A stretch of DNA of 42,856 bases from Sphingorhabdus sp. (GTDB lineage Bacteria; Pseudomonadota; Alphaproteobacteria; Sphingomonadales; Sphingomonadaceae): the NCBI RefSeq assembly GCF_023910635.1, contig NZ_JAAVVZ010000008.1:109431-152286 (forward strand). Reading direction: 5' to 3'. Positions 28,943 to 37,371 of this stretch are shown here, one piece after another. The first letter of the stretch is position 1. The number at the start of each line of letters is the position of its first letter. The position numbers and the translations under genes were made by a program. Under the pieces are notes generated by a model that worked only from the letters and a program-made list of their open reading frames with translations, was not told the DNA's origin and made no database searches.

Positions 28943-31900
28943 CTAAGACAGCGGTGCTTCTTGCGTTTTCATTTCCTGTTCCAAGCGGCGCGACACCGCC
29001 TCGGGGGAGCCTGTATATTTGGCAAGCCGCGCATAAATGAGCGGGATGAGTATGAGTGTGATGAACGTCGCCAGTGTCACACCGAAAACAATCACCACAC
29101 CAATGGCTGACCGCGCAGCGCCACCGGCACCACTCGCAATAGCCAAGGGAATGGCCCCGAATACCGTAGCAATAGATGTCATCAAAATGGGTCGCAAGCG
29201 ACGGGTAGCGGCTTGTTGAACGGCCTCGAGTATTTCCATGCCTTCGTCACGTAACTGGTTCGCAAATTCGACGATCAGAATACCGTTCTTCGCGGCAAGG
29301 CCGACGAGCATCACAATACCAATCTGGCTATAGAGGTTCAACGTCATGCCGGTGAGCGCAAGACCAATGATGCCACCCCCGACCGCCAATGGTACCGTCA
29401 TAATGATGGTCACAGGATGCACGAAGCTTTCAAACTGGGCGGCGAGCACGAGATACACGAGAAGGATGGTCAGTAAGAATACAAGCATGATTGAGCCGCC
29501 GGTTTCCTTGAAAGCCTGACTTTCACCACGATAACCAACTGCCAATACTTCGGGTGACGCTGCGGCTTGCTCTTCCAAAAAGGCCAAGGCCTCCCCCATA
29601 GTATAGCCCGGCGCGAGGCCCCCTTGCAGCGTGATTGCGCGCAGCTTGTTGAAGCGACCCAAATCGCGCGCGCCTGCGGTTTCGGTGTATTTTATGAGGT
29701 TGGCGAGCGACACCAATGATCCGTCACGCGTCCGAAGCTGGATCGCAGCGAGATTTTCGGCAGTGGCGCGATCCGCTGCATCCGCTTGCACGATGACGCG
29801 ATATTCTTCGCCGCGATCTAAATAGGTCGATACCCGGCGCGAACCCAAAAGCGTCTGTAGTGCTTGGCTGACCTCTGCTACTGAGATGCCGAGGTCGCCC
29901 GCGCGCGCAGTATCGACCTGAATCTCCATTTGGGGTTTGGTTTCCTTATAATCGGAGTCCATGTTTACGATGCCGGGATTTTCACTTGCCGCGGCCAATA
30001 TGCGGTCACGCGCAATGCTCAGCGATTCATATGTTGAACCCGCAATCACAAAATTTATGGGCTGACCGCGTCCACGTCCGATGGACGAGCGCACCGAAGC
30101 ATTGCCGCGAACAGCAGGTAGCTCGGCGAGGATCTTGTTGACCTGCGCAACCACATCTTCGGTTTTCTCGGTCCGTTCGTCCCACGGTTTCAGAAAGACG
30201 ATAAACGTCCCGCTGTTGAAATCGTCGCTGGGTCCAAATCCGCCGGGCGTGCGCTGAATGATTGACCTGACCGTACCCTTTTCGATCAGCTTCACAATGG
30301 GTTCCGACGCCTGAAGCATATATTTGTCCATGGCTTCATAGCCAGTGCCCTCAGGCGCGGAAATGTTGGCGCTCAATATGCCGACATCTTCGGCTGGCGC
30401 GAGTTCGGATTGCAATGTGGTGAACAGGAATCCGGCACATAAAAGAAAACTAAGCACGCCAAGCGATGTTACCAATGGCTTTGCGATAACGCGTGACAAT
30501 AGGTGCGCATAACGACGCTCAAGCCGCTGAAACTTGTCATCCACCCATTTCGCCACGCGCCCGCGTTCTTCTTGCTTCAGCAACTTGGAACATAACATCG
30601 GGGCAAGGCTGAGGGCGACAAAGCCAGAAAAGGCAATGGCCGCAATCATCGCGCCTGCCAGTTCGCGGAAAAGTAAGCCCGTCTGGCCAGCCAGAAACAT
30701 CACGGGCACGAAGACGGCGCACACGACGACGGTGGTGGAAACAACCGCAAACGCCACTTGGCGCGTTCCGGTTACTGCCGCGACCAAGGGCGGCTCACCC
30801 TGTTCAATGCGGTGATAGACGTTTTCAAGCACAACAATGGCGTCATCGACAACAAGGCCAATGGCCAGCACCATTGCCAATAGCGTCAGCAAGTTAATCG
30901 AAAAGCCGAGGAACCACAGGACGGCAAAGGTTGCGAGCAAGCAAATGGGCACCGTGACCGCCGGAATGAGGGTCGCGCGCCAACTGCCCAAAAACAGGAA
31001 GATGACCAAGACGACCAGCGCTGCTGCTTCTGCCAGGGTAACCCACACGCTGCTGATCGCCTTGCTGATGAACAACGAGTCATCGGAACCGACGGTAATT
31101 GTCATGCCTTGCGGCAAAGTGGGTTTGATCTGCGCGGCAAGTTGCTTCGCACGCTCTGCCACGGCCAGTGTGTTCGCGCCGGATTGACGCACAATACCCA
31201 TGCCTAACGCAGATTCCCCATTGAGGCGGAACGCTGCGTAAGGATTTTCCGGACCCGTTTCGACCCGCGCCACATCACCCAGTCGCGTCAACGATCCATC
31301 TGCGCCACGCGCGACGATCAACTGGCGAAATTCGGCTTCCGTGCCAAAAGGGCGGCTCACCCGCAGCGTGACATTTTGATCGGTGGATTCAAGCCGCCCA
31401 GCGGGAAGCTCAACATTCTGGCTGCGCAAGGCGTTTTCAATGTCTATCGGCGTCAGGCCCAAAGCCGCCAAGCGATCCGGCTGAAGCCATATCCGCATGG
31501 AAGGCCGTGCTTCGCCGCCTACAAATACACGGGCTACGCCGTCGATGGACGAAAAACGGTCAACGAGATTGCGGTCGACATAATCGCTAAGCTCAAGCCG
31601 CGACCAACCGGGCTTTGACACGACGAGAAACAGGATTGGCGACGCGTCCGCATCGACCTTGCGCACTTCGGGTGGTAACGCTTCTTCGGGCAAATCGTCC
31701 GCAGCCCCTCCGACACGATCACGGACATCATTGGCGGCGCTGTCCACCGAACGGCCCGGCGCAAATTCGATGGTGATGTCCGACTGCCCGTCGCGTGAAC
31801 GCGATGTGATGGTCTGAATCCCCTCAATACCGGCAAGCGAATTTTCGAGGACTTGCGTGACGCGCGATTCAACGACGGTAGCGGCTGCGCCGGTGTAGGT

Positions 31901-32047
31901 TGTGCCGACAGATACGATTGGCGGTTCAGTGTCCGGATATTCGCGGACGGGCAGACTTAAAAACCCGACGATACCCACGAGCAGCATTAAAATCGCAATG
32001 ACGGCTGCGAATACGGGTCTGCGGACGGAGGTGTCGGAAAGTTTCAT
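28943..32047 (-). CDS. RND multidrug efflux permease, HAE1 family (AcrB-like)
   Basis: This inner-membrane proton-driven pump is 1034 aa, typical for the family. It has an N-terminal transmembrane helix after MKLSDTSVRRPVFA, a large periplasmic loop beginning VREYPDTEPP, and a transmembrane segment LLAMVLAIGLVVDDAIVVLENVYHRIE with the paired Asp of the proton relay. The second half repeats the pattern, with LLVYLVLAAQFESFVHP and GIVMLVGLAAKNGILIVEFANQLRDEG. The adaptor gene lies 12 bases upstream on the same strand. No outer membrane factor follows, so TolC/OprM-type protein must come from elsewhere. Substrates cannot be inferred. Confidence 0.95.
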   Translation of the reverse strand: MKLSDTSVRRPVFAAVIAILMLLVGIVGFLSLPVREYPDTEPPIVSVGTTYTGAAATVVESRVTQVLENSLAGIEGIQTITSRSRDGQSDITIEFAPGRSVDSAANDVRDRVGGAADDLPEEALPPEVRKVDADASPILFLVVSKPGWSRLELSDYVDRNLVDRFSSIDGVARVFVGGEARPSMRIWLQPDRLAALGLTPIDIENALRSQNVELPAGRLESTDQNVTLRVSRPFGTEAEFRQLIVARGADGSLTRLGDVARVETGPENPYAAFRLNGESALGMGIVRQSGANTLAVAERAKQLAAQIKPTLPQGMTITVGSDDSLFISKAISSVWVTLAEAAALVVLVIFLFLGSWRATLIPAVTVPICLLATFAVLWFLGFSINLLTLLAMVLAIGLVVDDAIVVLENVYHRIEQGEPPLVAAVTGTRQVAFAVVSTTVVVCAVFVPVMFLAGQTGLLFRELAGAMIAAIAFSGFVALSLAPMLCSKLLKQEERGRVAKWVDDKFQRLERRYAHLLSRVIAKPLVTSLGVLSFLLCAGFLFTTLQSELAPAEDVGILSANISAPEGTGYEAMDKYMLQASEPIVKLIEKGTVRSIIQRTPGGFGPSDDFNSGTFIVFLKPWDERTEKTEDVVAQVNKILAELPAVRGNASVRSSIGRGRGQPINFVIAGSTYESLSIARDRILAAASENPGIVNMDSDYKETKPQMEIQVDTARAGDLGISVAEVSQALQTLLGSRRVSTYLDRGEEYRVIVQADAADRATAENLAAIQLRTRDGSLVSLANLIKYTETAGARDLGRFNKLRAITLQGGLAPGYTMGEALAFLEEQAAASPEVLAVGYRGESQAFKETGGSIMLVFLLTILLVYLVLAAQFESFVHPVTIIMTVPLAVGGGIIGLALTGMTLNLYSQIGIVMLVGLAAKNGILIVEFANQLRDEGMEILEAVQQAATRRLRPILMTSIATVFGAIPLAIASGAGGAARSAIGVVIVFGVTLATFITLILIPLIYARLAKYTGSPEAVSRRLEQEMKTQEAPLS

Positions 32048-32059
32048 GTCAGACTTGCA

Positions 32060-33109
32060 TCAGCGCGATTTGGCTGTTGCGCCGCTGGCCTTGGCGGGGC
32101 CAGTCCGCACCGTTGTGCCATCAGAAAGTTTTACCACGCCTTCGGTGACGATTTTGTCACCCACGTCAATGCCCTGAATAATTTCGACCAAATTGCCGTC
32201 ACGTGTCCCGGTTATCACAGGTGTGCGCTTCGCCTTAAGGTCGGACCCAACCGTATAGACAAAGCTGGTGTCGCCTTCGCGGACCAATGACAATTCGGGC
32301 ACGGCGGGGGCAGTGCGATTTTTTGACGATATTGTTACGGATAACAGCATGCCGGGTTTCAAATTGGCATTGCGGTTGGGCAAAACGGCACGCAATGTGG
32401 CGGTACGGGTTTGCGGATTAACAACAGGTTCAATGGCGGTAATGCTGCCCGACGCAACATAGTCTGGAAAGGCCGCGGCCTTTGCCGTTATGACCTGCCC
32501 CACCCGGACGTTGGCCAGCATTGTCTCTGGCACAGTAAAGTCGAGCTTGATTGAACTCAGATCGCTCACCGCGGCGATTTCGTCTCCGGCGCTTACCACT
32601 GCGCCAATGGAGATTCGCCGCAAAGATACGTAGCCGGAAAAAGGCGCGCGCACGACACGGTCGCCAATGGACGCACGCGCCTCATTTGCCAACGCCTTTG
32701 CTGCAGTTGCAGATGCAGTTTGCGCGTCCAAACTTGCATTGGTTGCAAAGCCGCGGCGGTGAAGTTCGCTGATACGCTTTAGTTGTTGATCGGCTTCGCG
32801 TGCGCGGGCTTGCGCACTGGCAAGCGATGCCGTTTCCTGACCCTGCGCAAGAACCGCAAGCATTTGTCCCTTTTGCACATATTCGCCGTCGGAAAAGCCA
32901 AGTTGCGTTATCCGTTCGGTGACGGGCGCGCGGACCGAAACTTGCTCATTTGCATTGGCCGTTCCCACAGCGACATAGACATCCGAAAATTGATGTGCGG
33001 ATGCCGCGTCAATAGTAACCAGCGGGGTAGGGCGCTCTCGCTTTTCTTCGCCGCCGCCGCCACATGCGGCAACACAGAATATCAATGACAGAATTATTGG
33101 CTTACGCAT
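32060..33109 (-). CDS. RND efflux periplasmic adaptor (membrane fusion protein), lipoprotein
   Basis: The adaptor links the RND pump to an outer membrane channel. The 349-residue protein has a lipoprotein signal (lipobox VAAC, Cys at 16). A biotinyl-lipoyl-like half motif (VRAPVTERITQLGFSDGEYVQKGQ), a helical hairpin around QARAREADQQLKRISELHRRG, the second lipoyl half (VVRAPFSGYVSLRRISIGAVVSAGDEI) and beta-barrel sequences follow. Start 33109 has GGTGA upstream. It sits 106 bases after ahpF on the same strand and directly before the pump gene. Confidence 0.94.
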   Translation of the reverse strand: MRKPIILSLIFCVAACGGGGEEKRERPTPLVTIDAASAHQFSDVYVAVGTANANEQVSVRAPVTERITQLGFSDGEYVQKGQMLAVLAQGQETASLASAQARAREADQQLKRISELHRRGFATNASLDAQTASATAAKALANEARASIGDRVVRAPFSGYVSLRRISIGAVVSAGDEIAAVSDLSSIKLDFTVPETMLANVRVGQVITAKAAAFPDYVASGSITAIEPVVNPQTRTATLRAVLPNRNANLKPGMLLSVTISSKNRTAPAVPELSLVREGDTSFVYTVGSDLKAKRTPVITGTRDGNLVEIIQGIDVGDKIVTEGVVKLSDGTTVRTGPAKASGATAKSR

Positions 33110-33215
33110 TTTTTCACCAGTTGGGGATTCGGCAAGAGAAACACCTTAAACTTGCTGTTGGCGGAACTTATTCCAATCGACCAGTAATTTTCGACAAATG
33201 AAGCTTTTCTCTCCA

Positions 33216-34766
33216 TCAATGCCGAATGATATGGTCAAATGCCGACAATCCGGCCTTCGTCCCTTCGCCCATCGCGACTATGATCTGCTTATACGGCACC
33301 GTTGTGACATCACCTGCTGCAAACACGCCGGGAATATTGGTCGCGTTATGCGCGTCGACTTCAATTTCCCCGCGCGGCGACAATGTTAATGGGCCTTTCA
33401 GCCATTCGGTATTGGGGACCAAGCCAATCTGCACAAAAATGCCATCCAGATCGATGCGATGGGACTCGTCCGTGTTTCTGTCGGTGTAGACCAAAGCCTG
33501 AACCTTCTCGCCGTCGCCAATGACTTCAGTGCTGAGCGCGGAGGTCATGATATCTACGTTGGATAGGCTGCGGAGTTTCCTCTGCAAAACCGCATCAGCG
33601 CGTAACTGCGAGTCAAATTCTATCAATGTGACATGCGCGACGATGCCCGCAAGGTCGATCGCGGCCTCAACGCCAGAGTTCCCGCCGCCAATGACCGCGG
33701 TGCGCTTTCCCTTATACAAAGGACCATCGCAATGCGGACAATATGCGACGCCTCTGTTGCGATATTCTTCTTCGCCCGGGACGCCCATCTGTCGCCAGCG
33801 GGCACCGGTGGACAGAATCAGCGTCCGCGCCTTCAACGAGGCACCATTTGCGAGTTTGACCTCGTGCAGACCATCGGCGCCAGCGGGGATGAGTTCAGCG
33901 GCCGTCTGCAAGTTCATAATGTCGACGTCATATTCGCGGACATGCTGCTCCAACTGGGCTACGAGCTTTGGACCTTCTGTGTGTTGAACCGAAATGAAGT
34001 TTTCGATACCCATGGTATCAAGCACCTGGCCGCCGAAGCGTTCGGCGACAACACCCGTACGAATGCCCTTACGCGCGGCGTAAATCGCTGCTGCCGCGCC
34101 AGCAGGTCCGCCGCCGACAACCAGAACCTCAAACGGCTCCTTAGCCGCGATCTTTTCGGCGGCACGAGCAATTGTGCCGGTATCAAGCTTTGCCATGATC
34201 TGCGACAGGTCCATACGACCTTGGCCAAATGGTTCGCCGTTTAGGTAAACCGCTGGCACGGCCATGACCTTGCGTGTTTCGACCTCCGCACGGAACATCG
34301 CGCCGTCAATTGCCACATGGCTCACGCCGGGGTTGAGCGCAGCCATGATGTTAATCGCCTGAATAACATCAGGGCAATTCTGGCAGGACAAGGAGAAAAA
34401 TGTTTCGAATTTGAAACTGCCCTCAAGCGCCTTAACGGAATCGAGCAGTTCGACCTCTTCCTTTGGCGGGTGACCGCCCATGTGCAACATTGCGAGCACC
34501 AATGACGTGAACTCGTGGCCAAGCGGTAGGCCGGCAAATTGCGTTTCCGCTGTGCCATCTGCGCGGCGAATAGCAAAGGAAGGCGCGCGTTCGGCGTGAC
34601 CATCATAACGTGCCGACAGCAAAGGCGATTGTTCGACCACGCTTTCTACCAGTGTGCGCATTTCCGCAGACTTCGGGCTGTCGTCCAACGTCGCGACCAG
34701 TTCAACGGGCGTGCGCAGATTTGCCAGATAGGTTTTTAGCTGGGCAGTTGTAGCAGCATCAAGCAT
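33216..34766 (-). CDS. ahpF: Alkyl hydroperoxide reductase subunit F (flavoprotein disulfide reductase)
   Basis: AhpF passes electrons from NAD(P)H through FAD and two dithiols to AhpC. The 516-residue protein has the N-terminal thioredoxin-like domain with C128-x-x-C131 (SCQNCPD), FAD loop [19 protein letters not shown], and catalytic C343-x-x-C346 in YCPHCDGP. The NAD loop [13 protein letters not shown] and the C-terminal FAD contact [15 protein letters not shown] complete it. All four cysteines of the relay are present and the length fits (about 520 aa usual). It follows ahpC by 112 bases with a hairpin between. Confidence 0.96.
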   Translation of the reverse strand: MLDAATTAQLKTYLANLRTPVELVATLDDSPKSAEMRTLVESVVEQSPLLSARYDGHAERAPSFAIRRADGTAETQFAGLPLGHEFTSLVLAMLHMGGHPPKEEVELLDSVKALEGSFKFETFFSLSCQNCPDVIQAINIMAALNPGVSHVAIDGAMFRAEVETRKVMAVPAVYLNGEPFGQGRMDLSQIMAKLDTGTIARAAEKIAAKEPFEVLVVGGGPAGAAAAIYAARKGIRTGVVAERFGGQVLDTMGIENFISVQHTEGPKLVAQLEQHVREYDVDIMNLQTAAELIPAGADGLHEVKLANGASLKARTLILSTGARWRQMGVPGEEEYRNRGVAYCPHCDGPLYKGKRTAVIGGGNSGVEAAIDLAGIVAHVTLIEFDSQLRADAVLQRKLRSLSNVDIMTSALSTEVIGDGEKVQALVYTDRNTDESHRIDLDGIFVQIGLVPNTEWLKGPLTLSPRGEIEVDAHNATNIPGVFAAGDVTTVPYKQIIVAMGEGTKAGLSAFDHIIRH

Positions 34767-34842
34767 CGGGGAGGCCTTTTTTATACGAGAACAGTCGCGC
34801 CGCGCACAAACGCGGTCGAAATTCTTCGAAAAACGTTAGTTT

Positions 34843-34869
34843 GGGTGCCGCGCCGTTTACGCGGCACCC
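34843..34869 (-). terminator. Strong hairpin between ahpC and ahpF (terminator or attenuator)
   Basis: GGGTGCCGCG (34843-34852) and CGCGGCACCC (34860-34869) are perfect 10-base complements around a 7-base loop. On the minus strand it starts about 9 bases after the ahpC stop. No T tract follows immediately (AAACTAACGTTTTT). It may be a partial terminator or an mRNA-stabilising stem that allows more AhpC than AhpF. The structure is certain, the function inferred. Confidence 0.6.
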
Positions 34870-34878
34870 GATAGATAG

Positions 34879-35442
34879 TTAGATTTTGCCGACGAGGTCG
34901 ATCGAAGGTGCAAGCGTTTCGCTGCCTTCTTCCCACTTCGCAGGACAAACCTGACCTGGATGCTCACGCACGTAAATGGCGGCCTTGATCTTGCGGACGA
35001 GTTCAACCGCATTACGGCCAACGCCTTCGCAGGTGATTTCCATAACCTGAATAACGCCGTCTGGATCGACGACGAAGGTTGCGCGGTCTGCGAGGCCTTG
35101 GCCTTCGCGCAACACACCGAAATTGTTGCTAATCACATGGTTCTGGTCGCCAAGCATGTGGAAGTTGATCTTGCTGATCGCTGGCGAACCATCATGCCAT
35201 GCCTTATGGCTGAAATGCGTGTCGGTCGATACCGAATACACTTCAACGCCCATGCCTTGCAGGTCTGTATATTGATCGGCGAGATCTTCCAGTTCGGTTG
35301 GGCAGACGAAGGTCCAGTCGGCTGGATAGAAGAAAAATACCGCCCATTTGCCGTTAACGTCGGTATCCGACACTTCGACAAACTTGCCCGATTTATACGA
35401 TTGCGCGGTGAATGGCTTAAGGCTTGAACCAATGATACTCAT
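34879..35442 (-). CDS. ahpC: Alkyl hydroperoxide reductase subunit C (2-Cys peroxiredoxin)
   Basis: AhpC reduces hydrogen peroxide and organic hydroperoxides and is recycled by AhpF. The 187-residue protein has peroxidatic C47 in [10 protein letters not shown] and resolving C166 in GQVCPAKW, plus [19 protein letters not shown]; it matches the bacterial AhpC1 type in length and spacing. The start codon at 35442 has AAGG about 7 bases upstream. No OxyR-type site is recognisable in the 68 bases between the gene and the inverted repeat at 35511. Confidence 0.97.
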   Translation of the reverse strand: MSIIGSSLKPFTAQSYKSGKFVEVSDTDVNGKWAVFFFYPADWTFVCPTELEDLADQYTDLQGMGVEVYSVSTDTHFSHKAWHDGSPAISKINFHMLGDQNHVISNNFGVLREGQGLADRATFVVDPDGVIQVMEITCEGVGRNAVELVRKIKAAIYVREHPGQVCPAKWEEGSETLAPSIDLVGKI

Positions 35443-35510
35443 GTAATTACCTTTTTATTTAGGAGAGGTTATTCGGACTGATGTGCCTGAACATGATTTT
35501 TTTGATGTAG

Positions 35511-35771
35511 GGTCAGGACCACTTCAACCCACCTTCGCGGCGTCAAAAGGGCAAAGATATCGAAGGAAAATTTCCGCCATAGGCAGTTATTTTGCCTGCC
35601 ATGGCATTTTGCTATGAGATCGAAGCCATTTTGGCGTCCTGCGGATTTGACCCATTCTGTCCATTACCATGACGGCAAAGCAGACTTAGAATAGCTAAGC
35701 CTGCGCTTTGTCGCCTTGCACTGAACGAAATGGCCTCAAACCGCGAAGGTGGATTTAAGTGGCCCTAGACC
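35511..35771. mobile_element. MITE-like element bounded by ~30-bp inverted repeats
   Basis: The left end (35511-35540) starts GGTCAGGACCACTTCAACCC and continues ACCTTCGCGG. The right end (35741-35771), read inward on the other strand, starts GGTCTAGGGCCACTTAAATC and continues CACCTTCGCGG. Allowing one indel, about 26 of 31 positions match. The 261-bp unit holds no long ORF; inside are small hairpins such as CTTAG-AATAG-CTAAG (35685-35699) and AGGCA...TGCCT. Flanks TGATGTAG and TCGTCTAG agree at 5 of 8 bases, a possible worn target duplication. The same terminal sequence recurs at 15357 and 42570. A non-autonomous transposon is the simplest reading; I cannot name its family. Confidence 0.6.
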
Positions 35772-35820
35772 TCGTCTAGCAGCGCTTTTTGTAATGACTA
35801 ATCGTTTTTGTCGATTACAA
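35765..35820. other. Two hairpins in the ABC1-gene 3' flank
   Basis: CTAGAC-CTC-GTCTAG (35765-35779) is a perfect 6-bp stem followed by CAGCGCTTTTT, which looks like an intrinsic terminator on the plus strand, although no plus-strand gene precedes it. Next, TTGTAATGAC (35790-35799) pairs with GTCGATTACAA (35810-35820) with one bulge; it may serve as a stem downstream of the minus-strand ABC1 gene, but lacks a following T run in that direction. The first stem overlaps the end of the inverted repeat. Confidence 0.35.
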
Positions 35821-35856
35821 ATATTTTAAAGGGCCTCTGTTCATGGCGCAGATAAC

Positions 35857-37179
35857 TCATAAATAGCGCGCAAGGATGCGGTTCACATCCACACGCGCCT
35901 TTAACCGGCTGGCCAATAAGAATACGCCGCCCAATTTACGCTGCACAAACAACGTGTCGGAGGGCGGAATGTGCCAGTTGCGTCGATCAGCCGCGATTGT
36001 CATGCCTTCATCGCGCATGTCGGTGATAAAATCGGTCCGGCTAAAATCAAACGGGCCTGGCTGCTGGATCATATCAATCGCTGCCGCGATCAGCTTATCG
36101 ATTTCGCGCCTGTTCTGCTGCACGGTTTGTGCGTTCATAAAGCCGATGTCGAGCACAGCAGCCAGAACACCGTCTTTATCGCCCGCAACACCCATGTTCA
36201 GCAAGCTTTGGTATTGTGCGACCATGGCTTTCGGCAGAGCCCGGGTCGCACCGAAGTCGAGCAAGACGACTTGCTGCGTTTCAGGGGCATATCGGTAGTT
36301 CGCAAAATTGGGGTCTGTCTGCATCAATCGGAATTCAAACAATTCCCGCACCACCAGCTCAATCAGCAGCGTCATGATCCGGTCACGGTCCGCTTGCGGC
36401 GCGCCGATCATCGATTCGATCGGGACGCTGTCGATGAAGGACATCGCCAAAACATTTTTACTGCTTAGTGGCGCATAATAAGCCGGCACCGCATATTCGG
36501 GAGCATCCCTCAGCAGCTCCCCAAATTGCATGAGATATGCGCCCTCACGCGCATAATCCGCTTCTTGATGTAACTGACGTTTTGCCTCCGCCAACAATAT
36601 CGTGATATCTAGCGTCTTTGGCAGCACATTCGATAAGCGCAACAACGCGGCGACATTATCGACATCGCTGTCGATGCTGCGGCGCACCCCGGGATATTGG
36701 ATTTTGACGGCCACGTCCTGTTGATCGAGAGTCAGTGCGCGGTGCACTTGCCCGATGGAGGCCGCCGCAAGGGGTTGGTCATCAAAACGTATGAACTGCG
36801 CGCGCCAATCCTTCCCCCAATGGCGTGTCATAACCATGTTCAGCTGCGCTGGCGGCATATGTTGGGCATCGGCACGAAGTCTTGCAAAAATGTCCGTCAA
36901 TTCAGGCGGCAGGAAGTCGCCAGTATCCATCGAAATAAGCTGCCCAAGCTTCATCGCCGCGCCGCGCATTTTTCCCAATTGCAGTGTGACCCGCATCGCA
37001 TTTGCTGGCGTCATCAGCAGTTCGCCAACGGTTGGGCGACGACCATTGGCCAGTTGCCTCGCGCCATCCAGCAACATGCTTCCAGCGATACCCGTCGCCA
37101 TGTTGCCGAAGCGGGCAATGCGGGAAAGCCGTCCGCTTGGGACGCGCAGTCCCTTGGACGCAAATTGATCAGGGGGCAT
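35857..37179 (-). CDS. ABC1/UbiB-family atypical kinase, COQ8 (ADCK3) type
   Basis: COQ8/UbiB proteins are atypical ATPase/kinases that support ubiquinone biosynthesis. The 440-residue protein has the KxGQ motif in AAMKLGQLISMD (about residue 76), AAASIGQVH replacing a normal glycine-rich loop, VAVKIQYPGV with the ATP-binding Lys, and MQTDPNFANYRYAP followed by VVLLDFGATR. The QTDPNxxN form resembles eukaryotic COQ8 rather than E. coli UbiB (HADPHPGN). No UbiB-like C-terminal transmembrane pair is evident. It is transcribed divergently from the S41 peptidase gene. Role in ubiquinone synthesis is inferred from the family. Confidence 0.88.
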   Translation of the reverse strand: MPPDQFASKGLRVPSGRLSRIARFGNMATGIAGSMLLDGARQLANGRRPTVGELLMTPANAMRVTLQLGKMRGAAMKLGQLISMDTGDFLPPELTDIFARLRADAQHMPPAQLNMVMTRHWGKDWRAQFIRFDDQPLAAASIGQVHRALTLDQQDVAVKIQYPGVRRSIDSDVDNVAALLRLSNVLPKTLDITILLAEAKRQLHQEADYAREGAYLMQFGELLRDAPEYAVPAYYAPLSSKNVLAMSFIDSVPIESMIGAPQADRDRIMTLLIELVVRELFEFRLMQTDPNFANYRYAPETQQVVLLDFGATRALPKAMVAQYQSLLNMGVAGDKDGVLAAVLDIGFMNAQTVQQNRREIDKLIAAAIDMIQQPGPFDFSRTDFITDMRDEGMTIAADRRNWHIPPSDTLFVQRKLGGVFLLASRLKARVDVNRILARYL

Positions 37180-37371
37180 GGAATGGCTGCTCTAGGAATA
37201 AGATAGCCTGTAGATGAGATGCCCCACGCCGTTCGGCAAGGTAAAGCGCCAAAAGAATTTACAAGTAATAGCCGTTAATCCGCAGTTTTAGGTAGAAATG
37301 CCACTTGTGAATGATCGCAACCCGTGCAACTATAAGGCATTGGGATGATACAAGAATAACGGGAGAAAGTT
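37180..37371. promoter_or_regulatory. Divergent intergenic region, ABC1 kinase / S41 peptidase
   Basis: This 192-base AT-richer gap must hold both promoters. For the plus-strand gene, TTGTGA (37305-37310) and TATAAG (37331-37336) resemble promoter hexamers, though the 20-base spacer is long. GGGAGAAAG lies just before ATG 37372 as ribosome binding site. No clear operator palindrome is seen. Confidence 0.35.

Noticed and set aside
35601-35672. A 23-codon Cys-containing small ORF inside the inverted-repeat element
   Set aside because: No ribosome binding site and no support for translation; mentioned only within the element's finding.
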